Below are positions 24,934 through 32,887 of a DNA stretch of 64,000 nucleotides, in pieces. Within the stretch, counting starts at the first letter, position 1, and every line of letters starts with the position of its first letter. A model generated the notes under the pieces. It was not told the origin of the DNA. It saw nothing but the letters and a program-made list of their open reading frames with translations, and ran no database searches. A program made the translations under genes and the position numbers. Origin of the DNA: Streptomyces humidus (GTDB lineage Bacteria > Actinomycetota > Actinomycetes > Streptomycetales > Streptomycetaceae); NCBI RefSeq assembly GCF_014649655.1, contig NZ_BMTL01000007.1, positions 62,001 to 126,000 on the forward strand, read 5' to 3'.

Positions 24934-25902
24934 TCAGTGCCCGATGAGCCGGACCACGGCCGCCGTGGCCGCGGGCAGATCCGGCGCGTTCCAGAGGCGC
25001 TCGCCGGTCCAGGTCTCGCTCAGGGACCGGTAGAGGTCGGACATCACCGGCAGGAACTCGCCCGGCAATGGGGTAGGAGTGGGCCACCGGTGCCGGGGCA
25101 CGCCTTCAGCGATCAGCTGGTTGACGGGGACTTCGAGCCCGTTGTCGACGTACCAGTTCCGCAGGACCTGCTTGCCGCAGTGCACGCCGTCGAAGAGCAG
25201 GCGGCTCTCGTCGGGCGTGCCGGGGCTGTCGGCGAGCACGAGGCCGCCGTCGGCCGCCACCACGAATTCGAGTTTCCCGTCGCAGTGCCGCAGGCCCACC
25301 GTGCGCGCGTGTTCGGTCAGTACGCGGTTGACTGTGACGGTGGTGTCGAGCAAGGCTTGGAACCGGTCGTCGTCCAGGCCCGTGAGGCGTTGGGCTTGTG
25401 CCGCGTCGATGTACTGGTTGACGTCGTCCAGCATGGTCGCGAACTCGACGAGCGGGTCCTTCAGTTCCTCCCCGATCGCGGGGAGGGAGCTGAGTCCGGC
25501 CTGGGCCGGGGTGAGGGTACCGGCTGCGAGACGGCGGTGGACGGAGCTGCCCTGCGGGAGTTCGGTGCGGACAAGGACCTGCACGGGGAGCAGGGTGTTG
25601 CGGACGTCGGGGGCCAGGGGCACGGCGTCCGGGGCGGGTAGGCGGGCGAGATCGAACTCGATGTGGCGGGGGGCGGTGAACCGGCGGAAGTGGGTTCGCA
25701 CGCCGGCCGCCTCCAGCAGGGCGAAGTTGAAGGCGGCCATGCGGGCGATGGCCTCGCCCTTGCCGGGGATCAGGTCCGGCATCCGGCCGTAGTGGAACAC
25801 CGTGTAGGCGTCGGTGTACTCGAAGATCCCGACGCCCGCACTGGATTGCGTGACAGGGGTGGCGACCTTCAGGTTCTTGGTCGAGTGGAGGACGGGCATC
25901 AT
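24934..25902 (-). CDS. SAICAR synthetase (PurC)-like ligase
   Basis: A 322-residue protein with the PurC fold signature: STKNLKVATP, a TDAYTVFHYG strand, LIPGKGEAIARMAAFNF (PurC has a conserved IPGKG), a central TVTVNRVL helix and HCDGKLEFVV with the acidic ATP/Mg segment following. PurC joins a carboxylate to aspartate using ATP. PurC-like proteins are also known in pentostatin and coformycin clusters together with a HisG-like enzyme. No PurB-type lyase is visible here to release fumarate. Two ATGs (25902, 25899) follow AGAGGAGC. The sequence is clearly divergent from housekeeping PurC, so a specialised ligase is likely. Confidence 0.75.
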   Translation of the reverse strand: MMPVLHSTKNLKVATPVTQSSAGVGIFEYTDAYTVFHYGRMPDLIPGKGEAIARMAAFNFALLEAAGVRTHFRRFTAPRHIEFDLARLPAPDAVPLAPDVRNTLLPVQVLVRTELPQGSSVHRRLAAGTLTPAQAGLSSLPAIGEELKDPLVEFATMLDDVNQYIDAAQAQRLTGLDDDRFQALLDTTVTVNRVLTEHARTVGLRHCDGKLEFVVAADGGLVLADSPGTPDESRLLFDGVHCGKQVLRNWYVDNGLEVPVNQLIAEGVPRHRWPTPTPLPGEFLPVMSDLYRSLSETWTGERLWNAPDLPAATAAVVRLIGH

Positions 25903-25930
25903 GCTCCTCTGCTGCGACGGCCGGGAGCCG

Positions 25931-26728
25931 TCACCGGTCGGAATCGGCGGTGGACGGCGCGGGGACCGATGCGGGGCCGCTTTGGGTGGCCGCCCGGCGG
26001 GCAGCGGCCAGCCCGAGCGCGCAGCCGGGCGGCATCGGAACTCCGGCTCGTGACGGCAGGCCCGTGGTGTCTTCGCCGCTATCGCCGGTGGGGGCCAGGT
26101 GGCCGTCGACCACCCTGAGCACGTGCATGCCGGCGGCGAGCGCGGAGGCGATGCCGTCCGGGGCGTCTTCCACGGCGAGGCAGCGCTCCGGCGGGACGCC
26201 GATGCGGCGGGCGGCCTCCAGGAACAGGTCGGGGGCGGGCTTGCCGCGTGCGGCGTCCTCCCGGGTGACGACAGCTTCGAACTGGGGGGCCAAGCCCAGG
26301 GCCTCGATCCCGGGATGGACGAGGATGCGGCTGGCCGCCGACGCTACGGCGCAGGGCAGCCCGGCTTCGCGCGCCGCGTGCAGGAGCGCGACGCTGCACG
26401 CGATGGGGGCGATGGTGTTCATGTGGGCCAGGAGGTGGGCGCGGCTACGGCCGATGATCTCGTCGTGGGGCAGCTGCCGTGCGCCCGGCAACGCGGCGAG
26501 CAGGTCGTGGATGGACAGGCCGAAGCGTCGGCGGTACCAGTCCGTGTCCAGGTCGAGCCCGTACGGCTGGAGTGCCGCCCGCAGCGACTGCTCCTGGTTG
26601 GCCGTCGTGTCGGCGAGGGTTCCGTCGAAGTCGAAGATCACGGCCAGGATGCCGTCGGGGATGGCCGGCGAGCAGCTCGCGCCGCGGGCAGGGTTCGGGC
26701 TGCTCGATGCAAGGGTCCTCTTGTTCAT
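25931..26728 (-). CDS. HAD-superfamily phosphatase (phosphoglycolate-phosphatase-like)
   Basis: A 265-residue HAD hydrolase with FDFDGTLADTT (motif I), PCAVASAASR (motif II), RGKPAPDLFLEAA (motif III Lys) and AVEDAPDGIASA (motif IV). The cap insert lies between motifs I and II, as in beta-phosphoglucomutase/Gph types. About 40 disordered residues end the protein. ATG 26728 overlaps the kinase stop (ATGA). It could remove the 5'-phosphate from the finished nucleotide. Confidence 0.8.
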   Translation of the reverse strand: MNKRTLASSSPNPARGASCSPAIPDGILAVIFDFDGTLADTTANQEQSLRAALQPYGLDLDTDWYRRRFGLSIHDLLAALPGARQLPHDEIIGRSRAHLLAHMNTIAPIACSVALLHAAREAGLPCAVASAASRILVHPGIEALGLAPQFEAVVTREDAARGKPAPDLFLEAARRIGVPPERCLAVEDAPDGIASALAAGMHVLRVVDGHLAPTGDSGEDTTGLPSRAGVPMPPGCALGLAAARRAATQSGPASVPAPSTADSDR

Positions 26729-27495
26729 GTCGGCACCACTTCCGCGCGCTGTCCGCAGCACATGCACGGCGCCCCCTCGCCCGCCCACGGCTCACGCAGG
26801 CAGTCCAGGCCGGGCCCGGCGCCGCCGATCCAGTCACGGATCTGCGCGGCGGCCTCGTACTCGTCGATGACGCGCCGGTCGATGACGCGGTAGCGGGCCG
26901 GATCGGTGGCGGCGACCCGTTCGAACAGCGCGCACGCCCGGCGCATGAATGTGGCCTGCTCGGGGGTGAAGACCCGCCGGTCGCGACGCTGCGCGCGCAC
27001 CAGCGCCTGGTCGGCGTCGTCGGTGACCAGGATCGTGAGATCGGGCAGCGGCCGGTAGAAGGAGGCGAGGTCGAGCAGGGCCAGGGCCGTCTCCAGGGCT
27101 TGGTCCGGGTGATCGGGGTGCAGCAGCAGTGCCTGGCACACCGCCGTGGTGTCGACGCTGCGGCCTTCGACGACCGTGCGCCCACCGGCCAGGTCGGGGA
27201 GCAGGGTGTCGAGGTCATGGCGCTTGATGGCCATCAGGAGGAGAGCCTCGGCCATGGGTGTGCCCCCGCGCAGGAACGGGTCGCCGGCGCTGGCCGCGCG
27301 CAGCGCCTGGAGCAGGGCTTCGCCCAGTCCGGGGCGTCCGTTCGCCCGCTGGGAGAACTCGTCCAGCATCAACGGCTTCTCGTCGAGGGCTTCGACGGCG
27401 CGGTTGGTCAGGTAGGTCTTGCCGACGCCGTTGAGTCCTTCGGCGGAGATCAGCGGGCCGCGCGTGCACGCGTGGCGTACCGGGGTGATCGTCAC
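26725..27495 (-). CDS. dTMP-kinase-like P-loop nucleotide kinase
   Basis: A 256-residue P-loop kinase. Walker A is SAEGLNGVGKTYL (residues 17-29) and the DR-type motif reads VVEGRSVDTTAVCQALLL. An RRDRRVF lid-like segment follows. The C terminus ends with a CMCCG cluster, which could bind a metal. Its motifs match those of the kinase at 29712-30488, so the two are paralogues. The GTG at 27495 has an AAAGGA site. The usual reaction is phosphorylation of a nucleoside monophosphate; here the substrate may be a modified nucleotide. Confidence 0.75.
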   Translation of the reverse strand: MTITPVRHACTRGPLISAEGLNGVGKTYLTNRAVEALDEKPLMLDEFSQRANGRPGLGEALLQALRAASAGDPFLRGGTPMAEALLLMAIKRHDLDTLLPDLAGGRTVVEGRSVDTTAVCQALLLHPDHPDQALETALALLDLASFYRPLPDLTILVTDDADQALVRAQRRDRRVFTPEQATFMRRACALFERVAATDPARYRVIDRRVIDEYEAAAQIRDWIGGAGPGLDCLREPWAGEGAPCMCCGQRAEVVPT

Positions 27496-27581
27496 GGGCG
27501 GGAATCCTTTCGGAGACGAGGACAGGGCGCCGGAGCGGCATGCGCGGACGGGTCCGGCGGTACCGGCTTCCCGGTCGGCGG

Positions 27582-28688
27582 TCACGGTGCCCACGCGGCG
27601 GCCGCCTGGGCGATGACATCGGCGTAGTGGTCGAGGGTGGCCTGGGTGTCGCCCTCGGCCAGGACGACGGCGAGCGTGTGGTCGAGGATCTCGGCCGTGC
27701 CGCGGCAGGGCTGCTCCGGCCGGGGGAAAGGGGGCCGGGTGTCGCAGGGCACGAGGCGGAAACTGCCGGTGGAGTTCGGCACGCCCTGCTGCGCGAGATG
27801 TTCGGCGAATGCCCGGGGGCTGGGAAGGCCGATGTGCAGCAGCGGGGAGAAGCCGTTCCACTCCTCACCTGCGGCAGGGGCGAGGGCGGTCAGCCCGGGG
27901 ACCCGCTCCAGGGCGTTCAGGAGGTATCGGGTCTGGGCGCGGCGCCGTTCGATCAGATCAGGCAGGCGGCGGAGGTTGGCCAGGGCGAGGGCGGCCAGGG
28001 GCGCGGCGAGGCGGGAGTTGGTTGCCAAGCGGCTGAGCGGGGCCTCTCCCGGTGGGGCGGGCTGCCAGTGGCTGCGGAAGGCGCGCGCGTGCTCAGCGAC
28101 CCGGCCGCTGGCCGTGGTGAGGAACCCACCTTCGCCGCTCCACAGGATCTTGCCGTCCTTCATGCTGAAGCAGCCGACCGTGCCGACTGTGCCGGCCAGC
28201 CGTTTGTTACGGACGGTGCCGACGGCCTGGGCCGCGTCCTCGACGACCGCGAGTCCGTGCTCGGACGCGAACGCTGCCAGCGCGCCGGGGTCTCCCATGC
28301 GGCCCCACAGGTGGACCGGGATGATCGCCCGGGCCCGCGTGGTGACCTTCCGGGCCGCGTCCTCGTAGTCCAGGTCCAGGGTGGCCGGGTCGCTGTCGAC
28401 GAACACCGGCGTGGCCCCGAGAGCACGAAGAGGTGCCACAGTCATGATCACGGTGAGCGCTGGTACGAGGACGTCGTCTCCCGGTCCGATCCCGCACGCG
28501 GACAGCGCGGCGTGCAGAGCAGCGGTGCCCGAGGACACGGCGACCGCGTGCGCGGTGCCGAGAGCGTGCGCGGCTTCGTCCTCGAACCGTCGCAAATGGC
28601 CCGAGGCTGCCGGGTCGGGCATGGCCGACAGGCTGGCGGTCACCTCTTGCAGGAGCGGCGCCTTGTCAGGGGGCGGGGGAAGGTTCAC
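27582..28688 (-). CDS. DegT/DnrJ/EryC1/StrS-family PLP aminotransferase
   Basis: A 368-residue fold-type I aminotransferase: VSSGTAALHAALSACG, VVEDAAQAVGT (pyridine-nitrogen Asp) and CFSMKDGKILWSGEGG with the internal-aldimine Lys. GTG 28688 overlaps the radical SAM stop (GTGA), indicating translational coupling of the two enzymes. Family members transaminate ketosugars; radical SAM partners in several natural product pathways make the keto substrate. I infer the same logic here. Confidence 0.85.
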   Translation of the reverse strand: MNLPPPPDKAPLLQEVTASLSAMPDPAASGHLRRFEDEAAHALGTAHAVAVSSGTAALHAALSACGIGPGDDVLVPALTVIMTVAPLRALGATPVFVDSDPATLDLDYEDAARKVTTRARAIIPVHLWGRMGDPGALAAFASEHGLAVVEDAAQAVGTVRNKRLAGTVGTVGCFSMKDGKILWSGEGGFLTTASGRVAEHARAFRSHWQPAPPGEAPLSRLATNSRLAAPLAALALANLRRLPDLIERRRAQTRYLLNALERVPGLTALAPAAGEEWNGFSPLLHIGLPSPRAFAEHLAQQGVPNSTGSFRLVPCDTRPPFPRPEQPCRGTAEILDHTLAVVLAEGDTQATLDHYADVIAQAAAAWAP

Positions 28689-29722
28689 CGGCTGGACTCC
28701 TTGTTGAGCAGGCGCGGCATGTCCAGGACCAGGGGCCACATGTTCACGCAGTCCCGGCTGAAGTGAGAGCAGTCCGTGCACGGGGGCCGCCCGTCGAAAA
28801 GCGTCCGGGCGTCCGCCCCGGCGATCGTGCGCCGCCGCTCGGCGGGGGTCGCGGCGATCCGGCGATCGGACGGGCAGTCCCACAGCGAGCCGTCCGGCTG
28901 GACGAAGAACAGCTGCGCACCGCCGAAGCACTCCTGCACGCGCCCGCCAGCCTGGGTGGAGATCGCGGAGACGAAGCGCAGCATCGAGCCGGGCGAGGGA
29001 ACCTCCAGGCCCGCCGGGTCGGCCTGCAGCTGGGCCAGTTCCTGGGCCACAGTCACCGTGTCCTCGGGGGTGTGCGCGAGCTCGGCGAACAGCTTGTGAT
29101 CGGGTGCCAGGGAGATCGGCTGCGGCACAAAATAGTCCACGCCGAGCTCGGCGCCCAGCCGCGCCACCTGGGTGATCTCCTGCGGCGCCGGCCGCATCAC
29201 CACGCTGTAAATCCCGACCCGCGGCGCCGGGCCGGTGCCGCGGGCCCGCAGCAGTGCCTGAATGCCGGCCACCACGTCGGCGTGGCCGAACTTCCCGGAG
29301 CGGGAGGGCCGCAGACGATCGTTGGAAGCCGGGTCCACGCTGTCCAGGGACACCGACACCCCGTCCACTCGAAGCTCGACGAGACGTTCGGCGATCCCCG
29401 GTCGGGTGAGAGGGATGCCGTTCGTGGCGATGACCACCTCGCATCCCGCGTTCTTGATGATCTCGATCAGGTCCAGGGCCGCGGGCCAGTCCAGCGGCTC
29501 GCCGCCGGCAATGACGACCCGCTCGACCGGGGAGCCCTCCAGGGTCCGCGCGAACGCGGTGATCTCCTCCCGGCTCAGGTCGTTGCGGGAGATGTGCGAC
29601 AGGATGCCGAGCTGGTCCGGCGGGCTGACCTTGTGCTCCTCCACGGTGCCGAAGTAGCAGTACAGACAAGCCACGGCGCAGCGGGACCGCAGTCCCCACA
29701 GGAGCGTGATGTCACGACGCAT
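28685..29722 (-). CDS. Radical SAM enzyme with SPASM-like C-terminal cysteines
   Basis: A 345-residue radical SAM protein. The cluster motif is CAVACLYC (Cys15, 19, 22; CX3CX2C), followed by IAGGEPLDW (GGE motif) and SVSLDSVDP. The C terminus has extra cysteines (ECFGG, WDCPSD, CTDCSHFSRDC) that should hold an auxiliary iron-sulfur cluster, as in SPASM/twitch proteins. It overlaps the upstream kinase by 11 bases and the aminotransferase by four. The SPASM class includes sugar dehydrogenases and epimerases as well as peptide modifiers. No precursor peptide is visible, so a small-molecule substrate is favoured. Confidence 0.85.
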   Translation of the reverse strand: MRRDITLLWGLRSRCAVACLYCYFGTVEEHKVSPPDQLGILSHISRNDLSREEITAFARTLEGSPVERVVIAGGEPLDWPAALDLIEIIKNAGCEVVIATNGIPLTRPGIAERLVELRVDGVSVSLDSVDPASNDRLRPSRSGKFGHADVVAGIQALLRARGTGPAPRVGIYSVVMRPAPQEITQVARLGAELGVDYFVPQPISLAPDHKLFAELAHTPEDTVTVAQELAQLQADPAGLEVPSPGSMLRFVSAISTQAGGRVQECFGGAQLFFVQPDGSLWDCPSDRRIAATPAERRRTIAGADARTLFDGRPPCTDCSHFSRDCVNMWPLVLDMPRLLNKESSR

Positions 29723-30488
29723 GGACGGCCTCCCGCCGCTGGATCAGGTCCTCCACGGCCACCCGGAGTGCCTTCGCGCTCTCGTCCCGGCTGCATCCGT
29801 TCACATCCAGCACGGTGAACCGGTCGGGGTGGGCGCGGGCGAACTCGCGGTAGAGGACGTCGGCCTGTTCGATCACCTCGAGGTCCCGGCCGTCGAGCAC
29901 CCGGCCGGTCCGGGCGGCGAACCGGCTGGTGGCGACCTCCCGGTCGCACGTCAGCAGGACCGTCGCGTCGGGGGCAGGGCGCCATGGCGCCATGGTCGCC
30001 AGGATGCGCTCCGCCAGTGCCTGAGGCTGTACGCCCGGGTGCTGGGCGGCCAGGATCAACGCCTGGTAGATGGCCGTGCTGTCGACCCCACGGTCTTCGA
30101 GGATCACCTCGACGCCGGTCAAGTCGCCCTCGCTCAGGCGCTCGTACTCGCGGACCTTCAGAGCGAGGAAGGCCAGGGTCTCGACGACGGGATACCCCGT
30201 CCGGAGAAAGACGTCCTCCGTCGAGCGGAGAGCGGTGATCACCTGGCCCGGCAGCGTGTCGCCGTCCTGGTCCGTCAGCTCGCTCAGCCGCACGCACCGC
30301 GGGCCCAGCTCGGCCGCGACCGCACGGATCGCCTCGCTCTTGCCCACCCCGTTGAGACCCTCGACGCTCACCCACAACGGCCGGACACGGCCAGCAGCGG
30401 CACGAGGCACGGGAAGGACGGGGGCCGTCGTGCCCGTCGCCCTCCGACCCGCGGCGCGCCCGGCCGGGGAACCCAGTTCAGCGCTCAT
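29712..30488 (-). CDS. dTMP-kinase-like P-loop nucleotide kinase
   Basis: A 258-residue kinase paralogous to 26725-27495. Walker A is SVEGLNGVGKSEAI, the DR motif ILEDRGVDSTAIYQALIL, and an Arg-rich lid SRFAARTGRVLDGRD follows. A 35-residue Ala/Arg-rich lead precedes the domain. It overlaps the PRTase upstream by 11 bases and the radical SAM gene downstream by 11 bases. Two related NMP-type kinases in one operon suggest either a heterodimer or two successive nucleotide substrates. Confidence 0.75.
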   Translation of the reverse strand: MSAELGSPAGRAAGRRATGTTAPVLPVPRAAAGRVRPLWVSVEGLNGVGKSEAIRAVAAELGPRCVRLSELTDQDGDTLPGQVITALRSTEDVFLRTGYPVVETLAFLALKVREYERLSEGDLTGVEVILEDRGVDSTAIYQALILAAQHPGVQPQALAERILATMAPWRPAPDATVLLTCDREVATSRFAARTGRVLDGRDLEVIEQADVLYREFARAHPDRFTVLDVNGCSRDESAKALRVAVEDLIQRREAVHAS

Positions 30489-31005
30489 GCTGCTCCTCCC
30501 AGGGGAAGACGACCCAGGTGTCCGTCAACGAGGCGATGTAGTCGATGTCGCGGTGGGGGTCTGAGCTCTGCGTCCAGTTGGCCCGGTTCACGGCGAGGAC
30601 CGCAGTGCGCACCCGGGCGGGGCCGAGGTCATGGATCATCCGGGCCGTGTGGGCGAGGGTCACGCCACTGCCGGCGATGTCGTCAACGAGCAGCACGTCC
30701 AGGCCCGTGAGGTCGCCGAGCGACGCGGGGTTGCGGACGATGGGGACCGTGCTCTTGGCGGCGTTGATGCCGTCGCTGGTCGTGCGGGTGACCTCGACGG
30801 TCCGCACGTCGCGGATCGCGAGCCGGTGGGCGAGCCACGCGGCCGGGATCATGCCGCCGCGGACGATACCCACCACCACCTGCGGCACCTCTGCGGCCAC
30901 CACCTGATGCGCGAGGGTTGCCGTCGCGGTGGTGAGGTCGTCCCACGTCAGGAACAGCGGGCCGGGCCGGTCAGCACGTAACGGTGAAGTCGACGATGGT
31001 TCCAT
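30478..31005 (-). CDS. Purine-type phosphoribosyltransferase with bldA codon
   Basis: A 175-residue type I PRTase close in build to Gpt/xanthine-guanine PRTases: VVVGIVRGGMIPAAWLAHRL, then VEVTRTTSDG, then the PRPP loop DVLLVDDIAGSGVTLA. ATG 31005 follows AAGGAGG at ideal spacing. A TTA codon is in frame at residue 9 (30979-30981), which would put the gene under bldA control. It lies directly after queD-queE-folE, so it is the best candidate to load PRPP on 7-carboxy-7-deazaguanine or a derivative, as PRTases do in tubercidin-type clusters. Base specificity is inferred. Confidence 0.8.
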   Translation of the reverse strand: MEPSSTSPLRADRPGPLFLTWDDLTTATATLAHQVVAAEVPQVVVGIVRGGMIPAAWLAHRLAIRDVRTVEVTRTTSDGINAAKSTVPIVRNPASLGDLTGLDVLLVDDIAGSGVTLAHTARMIHDLGPARVRTAVLAVNRANWTQSSDPHRDIDYIASLTDTWVVFPWEEQHER

Positions 31006-31055
31006 CTGCTCTACCTCCTTCTCGGTCGACTCGCCTGCCGGTACCTGGGAGCGCG

Positions 31056-31682
31056 TCACGGGGCGGCGGCGAGGGTGAGGAACTGCTGGGAGAGCACCGG
31101 GTCGCTTTTGAACCGGCCGCCCACCTGCAACGTGGTGGTGCGGGCGGCATCCATCCGCACGCCCCGCATGCTCATGCACAGGTGCGTACCGCGTACGCGG
31201 ACGGCGACGTCCTCGCGCCCGATCACGTCGGTGAGGTATCCGAAGAGTTGGCGGGTGAAGCGTTCCTGGACCTGGAGCCGACCAGCGAAGCGCTGTGCGA
31301 TCCGCCCGAATTTGGACAGGCCCAGCACCTCACCGTCCGGTACATATCCGGCGGTGACCTCCAGGCTCATGGGCAGCATGTGGTGCTCACACAGCGACCA
31401 GACGTTCATGCCGCCCACGATGACCAGCTGGCCGCTCAGCTGGGATTCGGTGAAGCAGGTGTCCACTGCGGCGCCGTCGGGGGACAGGAACGCCTTCCAC
31501 CAGGCCGCGACGCGGCCCGGGGTGCCGGTCAGCCCGTCCCGGGTGGGATCCTCGCCCAGCTCGACCAGGAGCTGGGCGATCAGGCCGGCGACGCGGTTGG
31601 TGTCGATGCCCGGCGCGGACCGGGCGGGTGCGGGTACGGCGGCACTCAGGGCCGCCTCAGGGCCGGTGACTGACGTCGTCAT
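31056..31682 (-). CDS. folE: GTP cyclohydrolase I
   Basis: A 208-residue GTP cyclohydrolase I (GTP to 7,8-dihydroneopterin triphosphate). Zinc ligands are Cys98 and His101 (SLCEHHMLP) and Cys169 (THLCMSMRG). GYVPDGEVLGLSKFGRI and the QERFTRQ helix are standard. Followed by a PRTase and preceded by QueE and QueD, it supplies the 7-deazaguanine branch and not folate. It is presumably a second copy, since folate genes are absent here. Gaps of about 50 bases to both neighbours leave it in the same transcript. Confidence 0.92.
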   Translation of the reverse strand: MTTSVTGPEAALSAAVPAPARSAPGIDTNRVAGLIAQLLVELGEDPTRDGLTGTPGRVAAWWKAFLSPDGAAVDTCFTESQLSGQLVIVGGMNVWSLCEHHMLPMSLEVTAGYVPDGEVLGLSKFGRIAQRFAGRLQVQERFTRQLFGYLTDVIGREDVAVRVRGTHLCMSMRGVRMDAARTTTLQVGGRFKSDPVLSQQFLTLAAAP

Positions 31683-31733
31683 GGGCTTCTCTCGCTTCCG
31701 GGGGCAGGGGAACGAAGTGGCAGGGGCGGGAGA

Positions 31734-32480
31734 TCAGCGGCCTCGCGCGTCCGTGAAGGCCAACACGTGCAGCCGGGTGGTGAAGTACCAGTGCCGGGCC
31801 GCGACCGCGTCAGCGAGGACCCGGGTCGTGGCGGTGATCTCGTCTGCGGTGGTGCCCTCGGGCATCACCCACACCGGCGTCAGCCGGTGCGAATCGGCGA
31901 GCTCGGCGATGCGGTCGAGGTCGGCCACCGAGGAGGCGACGAACTTGAACGTCGCTCGCCCGGACACTGCGAACGCCTCGAGCACGGTGGGCACCACGCT
32001 CTTGGCTTCGTCCATGCCGAAACTGGCGATCTTGGGCGACACGTTGAAGCGGACCCCGTCGACCACCAGCTCCGGGACGGGCGCGATGGTGCCGTTCGTC
32101 TCGAACTCCACCCGCTTCCCGGCGGCCAGCAGTCCCTGGACGAGCGGCACCAGGCGGGCCTGCTGGAGCAGCGGCTCCCCACCGGTGATCACGATCAGCT
32201 CCACCGGTGAGGACGTGACCCAGGCCACGAGGTCCGCCGCCGTCTGCTTCGTCGACTCCTTGCGGGGGTCGAAGTGGTCCCAGTCCCACGTGTACTTCGT
32301 GTCGCACTTGGTGCAGCTGAGGTTGCATCGGGACAGGCGGATGAACAGGGCGGGGTGCCCGCAGCTCGGGCCCTCTCCCTGGAAGGTCGGCACCTTGACG
32401 CCGAAGCACTCCGCGACGATCAGCCGGAGTGCGGCGTCGCTTGCCGCCGGGTCGATGTCGATCGGCTCGAAGGTGGTCAC
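31734..32480 (-). CDS. queE: 7-carboxy-7-deazaguanine synthase (radical SAM)
   Basis: A 248-residue QueE-family radical SAM enzyme that converts 6-carboxy-tetrahydropterin to 7-carboxy-7-deazaguanine. The cluster motif is CNLSCTKC (Cys52, 56, 59). QGEGPSCGHPALFIRL precedes it and ITGGEPLLQ and EFETNGT follow, all typical of QueE. GTG 32480 overlaps the queD stop (GTGA) and follows GGAGGAGCG. It is the defining enzyme of 7-deazapurine biosynthesis and marks this operon as one. Confidence 0.93.
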   Translation of the reverse strand: MTTFEPIDIDPAASDAALRLIVAECFGVKVPTFQGEGPSCGHPALFIRLSRCNLSCTKCDTKYTWDWDHFDPRKESTKQTAADLVAWVTSSPVELIVITGGEPLLQQARLVPLVQGLLAAGKRVEFETNGTIAPVPELVVDGVRFNVSPKIASFGMDEAKSVVPTVLEAFAVSGRATFKFVASSVADLDRIAELADSHRLTPVWVMPEGTTADEITATTRVLADAVAARHWYFTTRLHVLAFTDARGR

Positions 32481-32887
32481 CGCTCCTCCACGTCGAAGCG
32501 AGCCCAGCTGCTCGCCGTCTCGCGTACCAGGACGGCGACCAGGCGGCCGGGGATCTTGGGCTGGAGGTTCTGGATGGCCCAGCCGGCCAGGAACTGAGCC
32601 AGGCGCTCCGAGGTCGGCTCGAAGGGGAGGATCTCGTGCAGGTTGCGGTGGTCCAGCTCGGCGGCCAGGAACTCCTTGAACGGGGCGAGCGCGCCGAAGT
32701 CCGTCACGAAGCCGGGCCCCTCCAGGGTGGGGGCGGTCAGGAGGACCTCGACCTCGTAGCTGTGGCCGTGCTGGCGGGCGCACTTGTGCTCGGGCGCCAG
32801 CCCGAGAAGGCGGTGGCCGGCCTCGAATCCGAACTTCTTGCCGATGGTGAAGGCCCCGGGCGGCAGCTGAACGGAACTCAAATCCAT
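32477..32887 (-). CDS. queD: 6-carboxy-5,6,7,8-tetrahydropterin synthase
   Basis: A 136-residue QueD/PTPS-family protein. His25 (FEAGHRL), His40 and His42 (CARQHGHSYEVEV) bind zinc and Cys36 is the catalytic Cys. LDHRNLHE and EPTSERLAQFL with a C-terminal VRETASSWA complete the family pattern. ATG 32887 follows AAGGAAG. It is the first gene of the 13-gene operon. The missing QueC homologue implies the pathway stops at the carboxylate or amidates and decarboxylates it later by other means. Confidence 0.93.
   Translation of the reverse strand: MDLSSVQLPPGAFTIGKKFGFEAGHRLLGLAPEHKCARQHGHSYEVEVLLTAPTLEGPGFVTDFGALAPFKEFLAAELDHRNLHEILPFEPTSERLAQFLAGWAIQNLQPKIPGRLVAVLVRETASSWARFDVEER

Noticed and set aside
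28685..29722. RiPP maturase from the SPASM-type cysteines
   Set aside because: No short precursor-peptide gene or peptide-recognition partner lies beside it, and it is coupled to a DegT aminotransferase instead.
31056..32887. Queuosine or dpd-type DNA 7-deazaguanine modification genes
   Set aside because: No QueC, Tgt, DpdA or dpd partners are visible. The neighbours are PRTase, kinases and aminotransferase, more like a nucleoside pathway.
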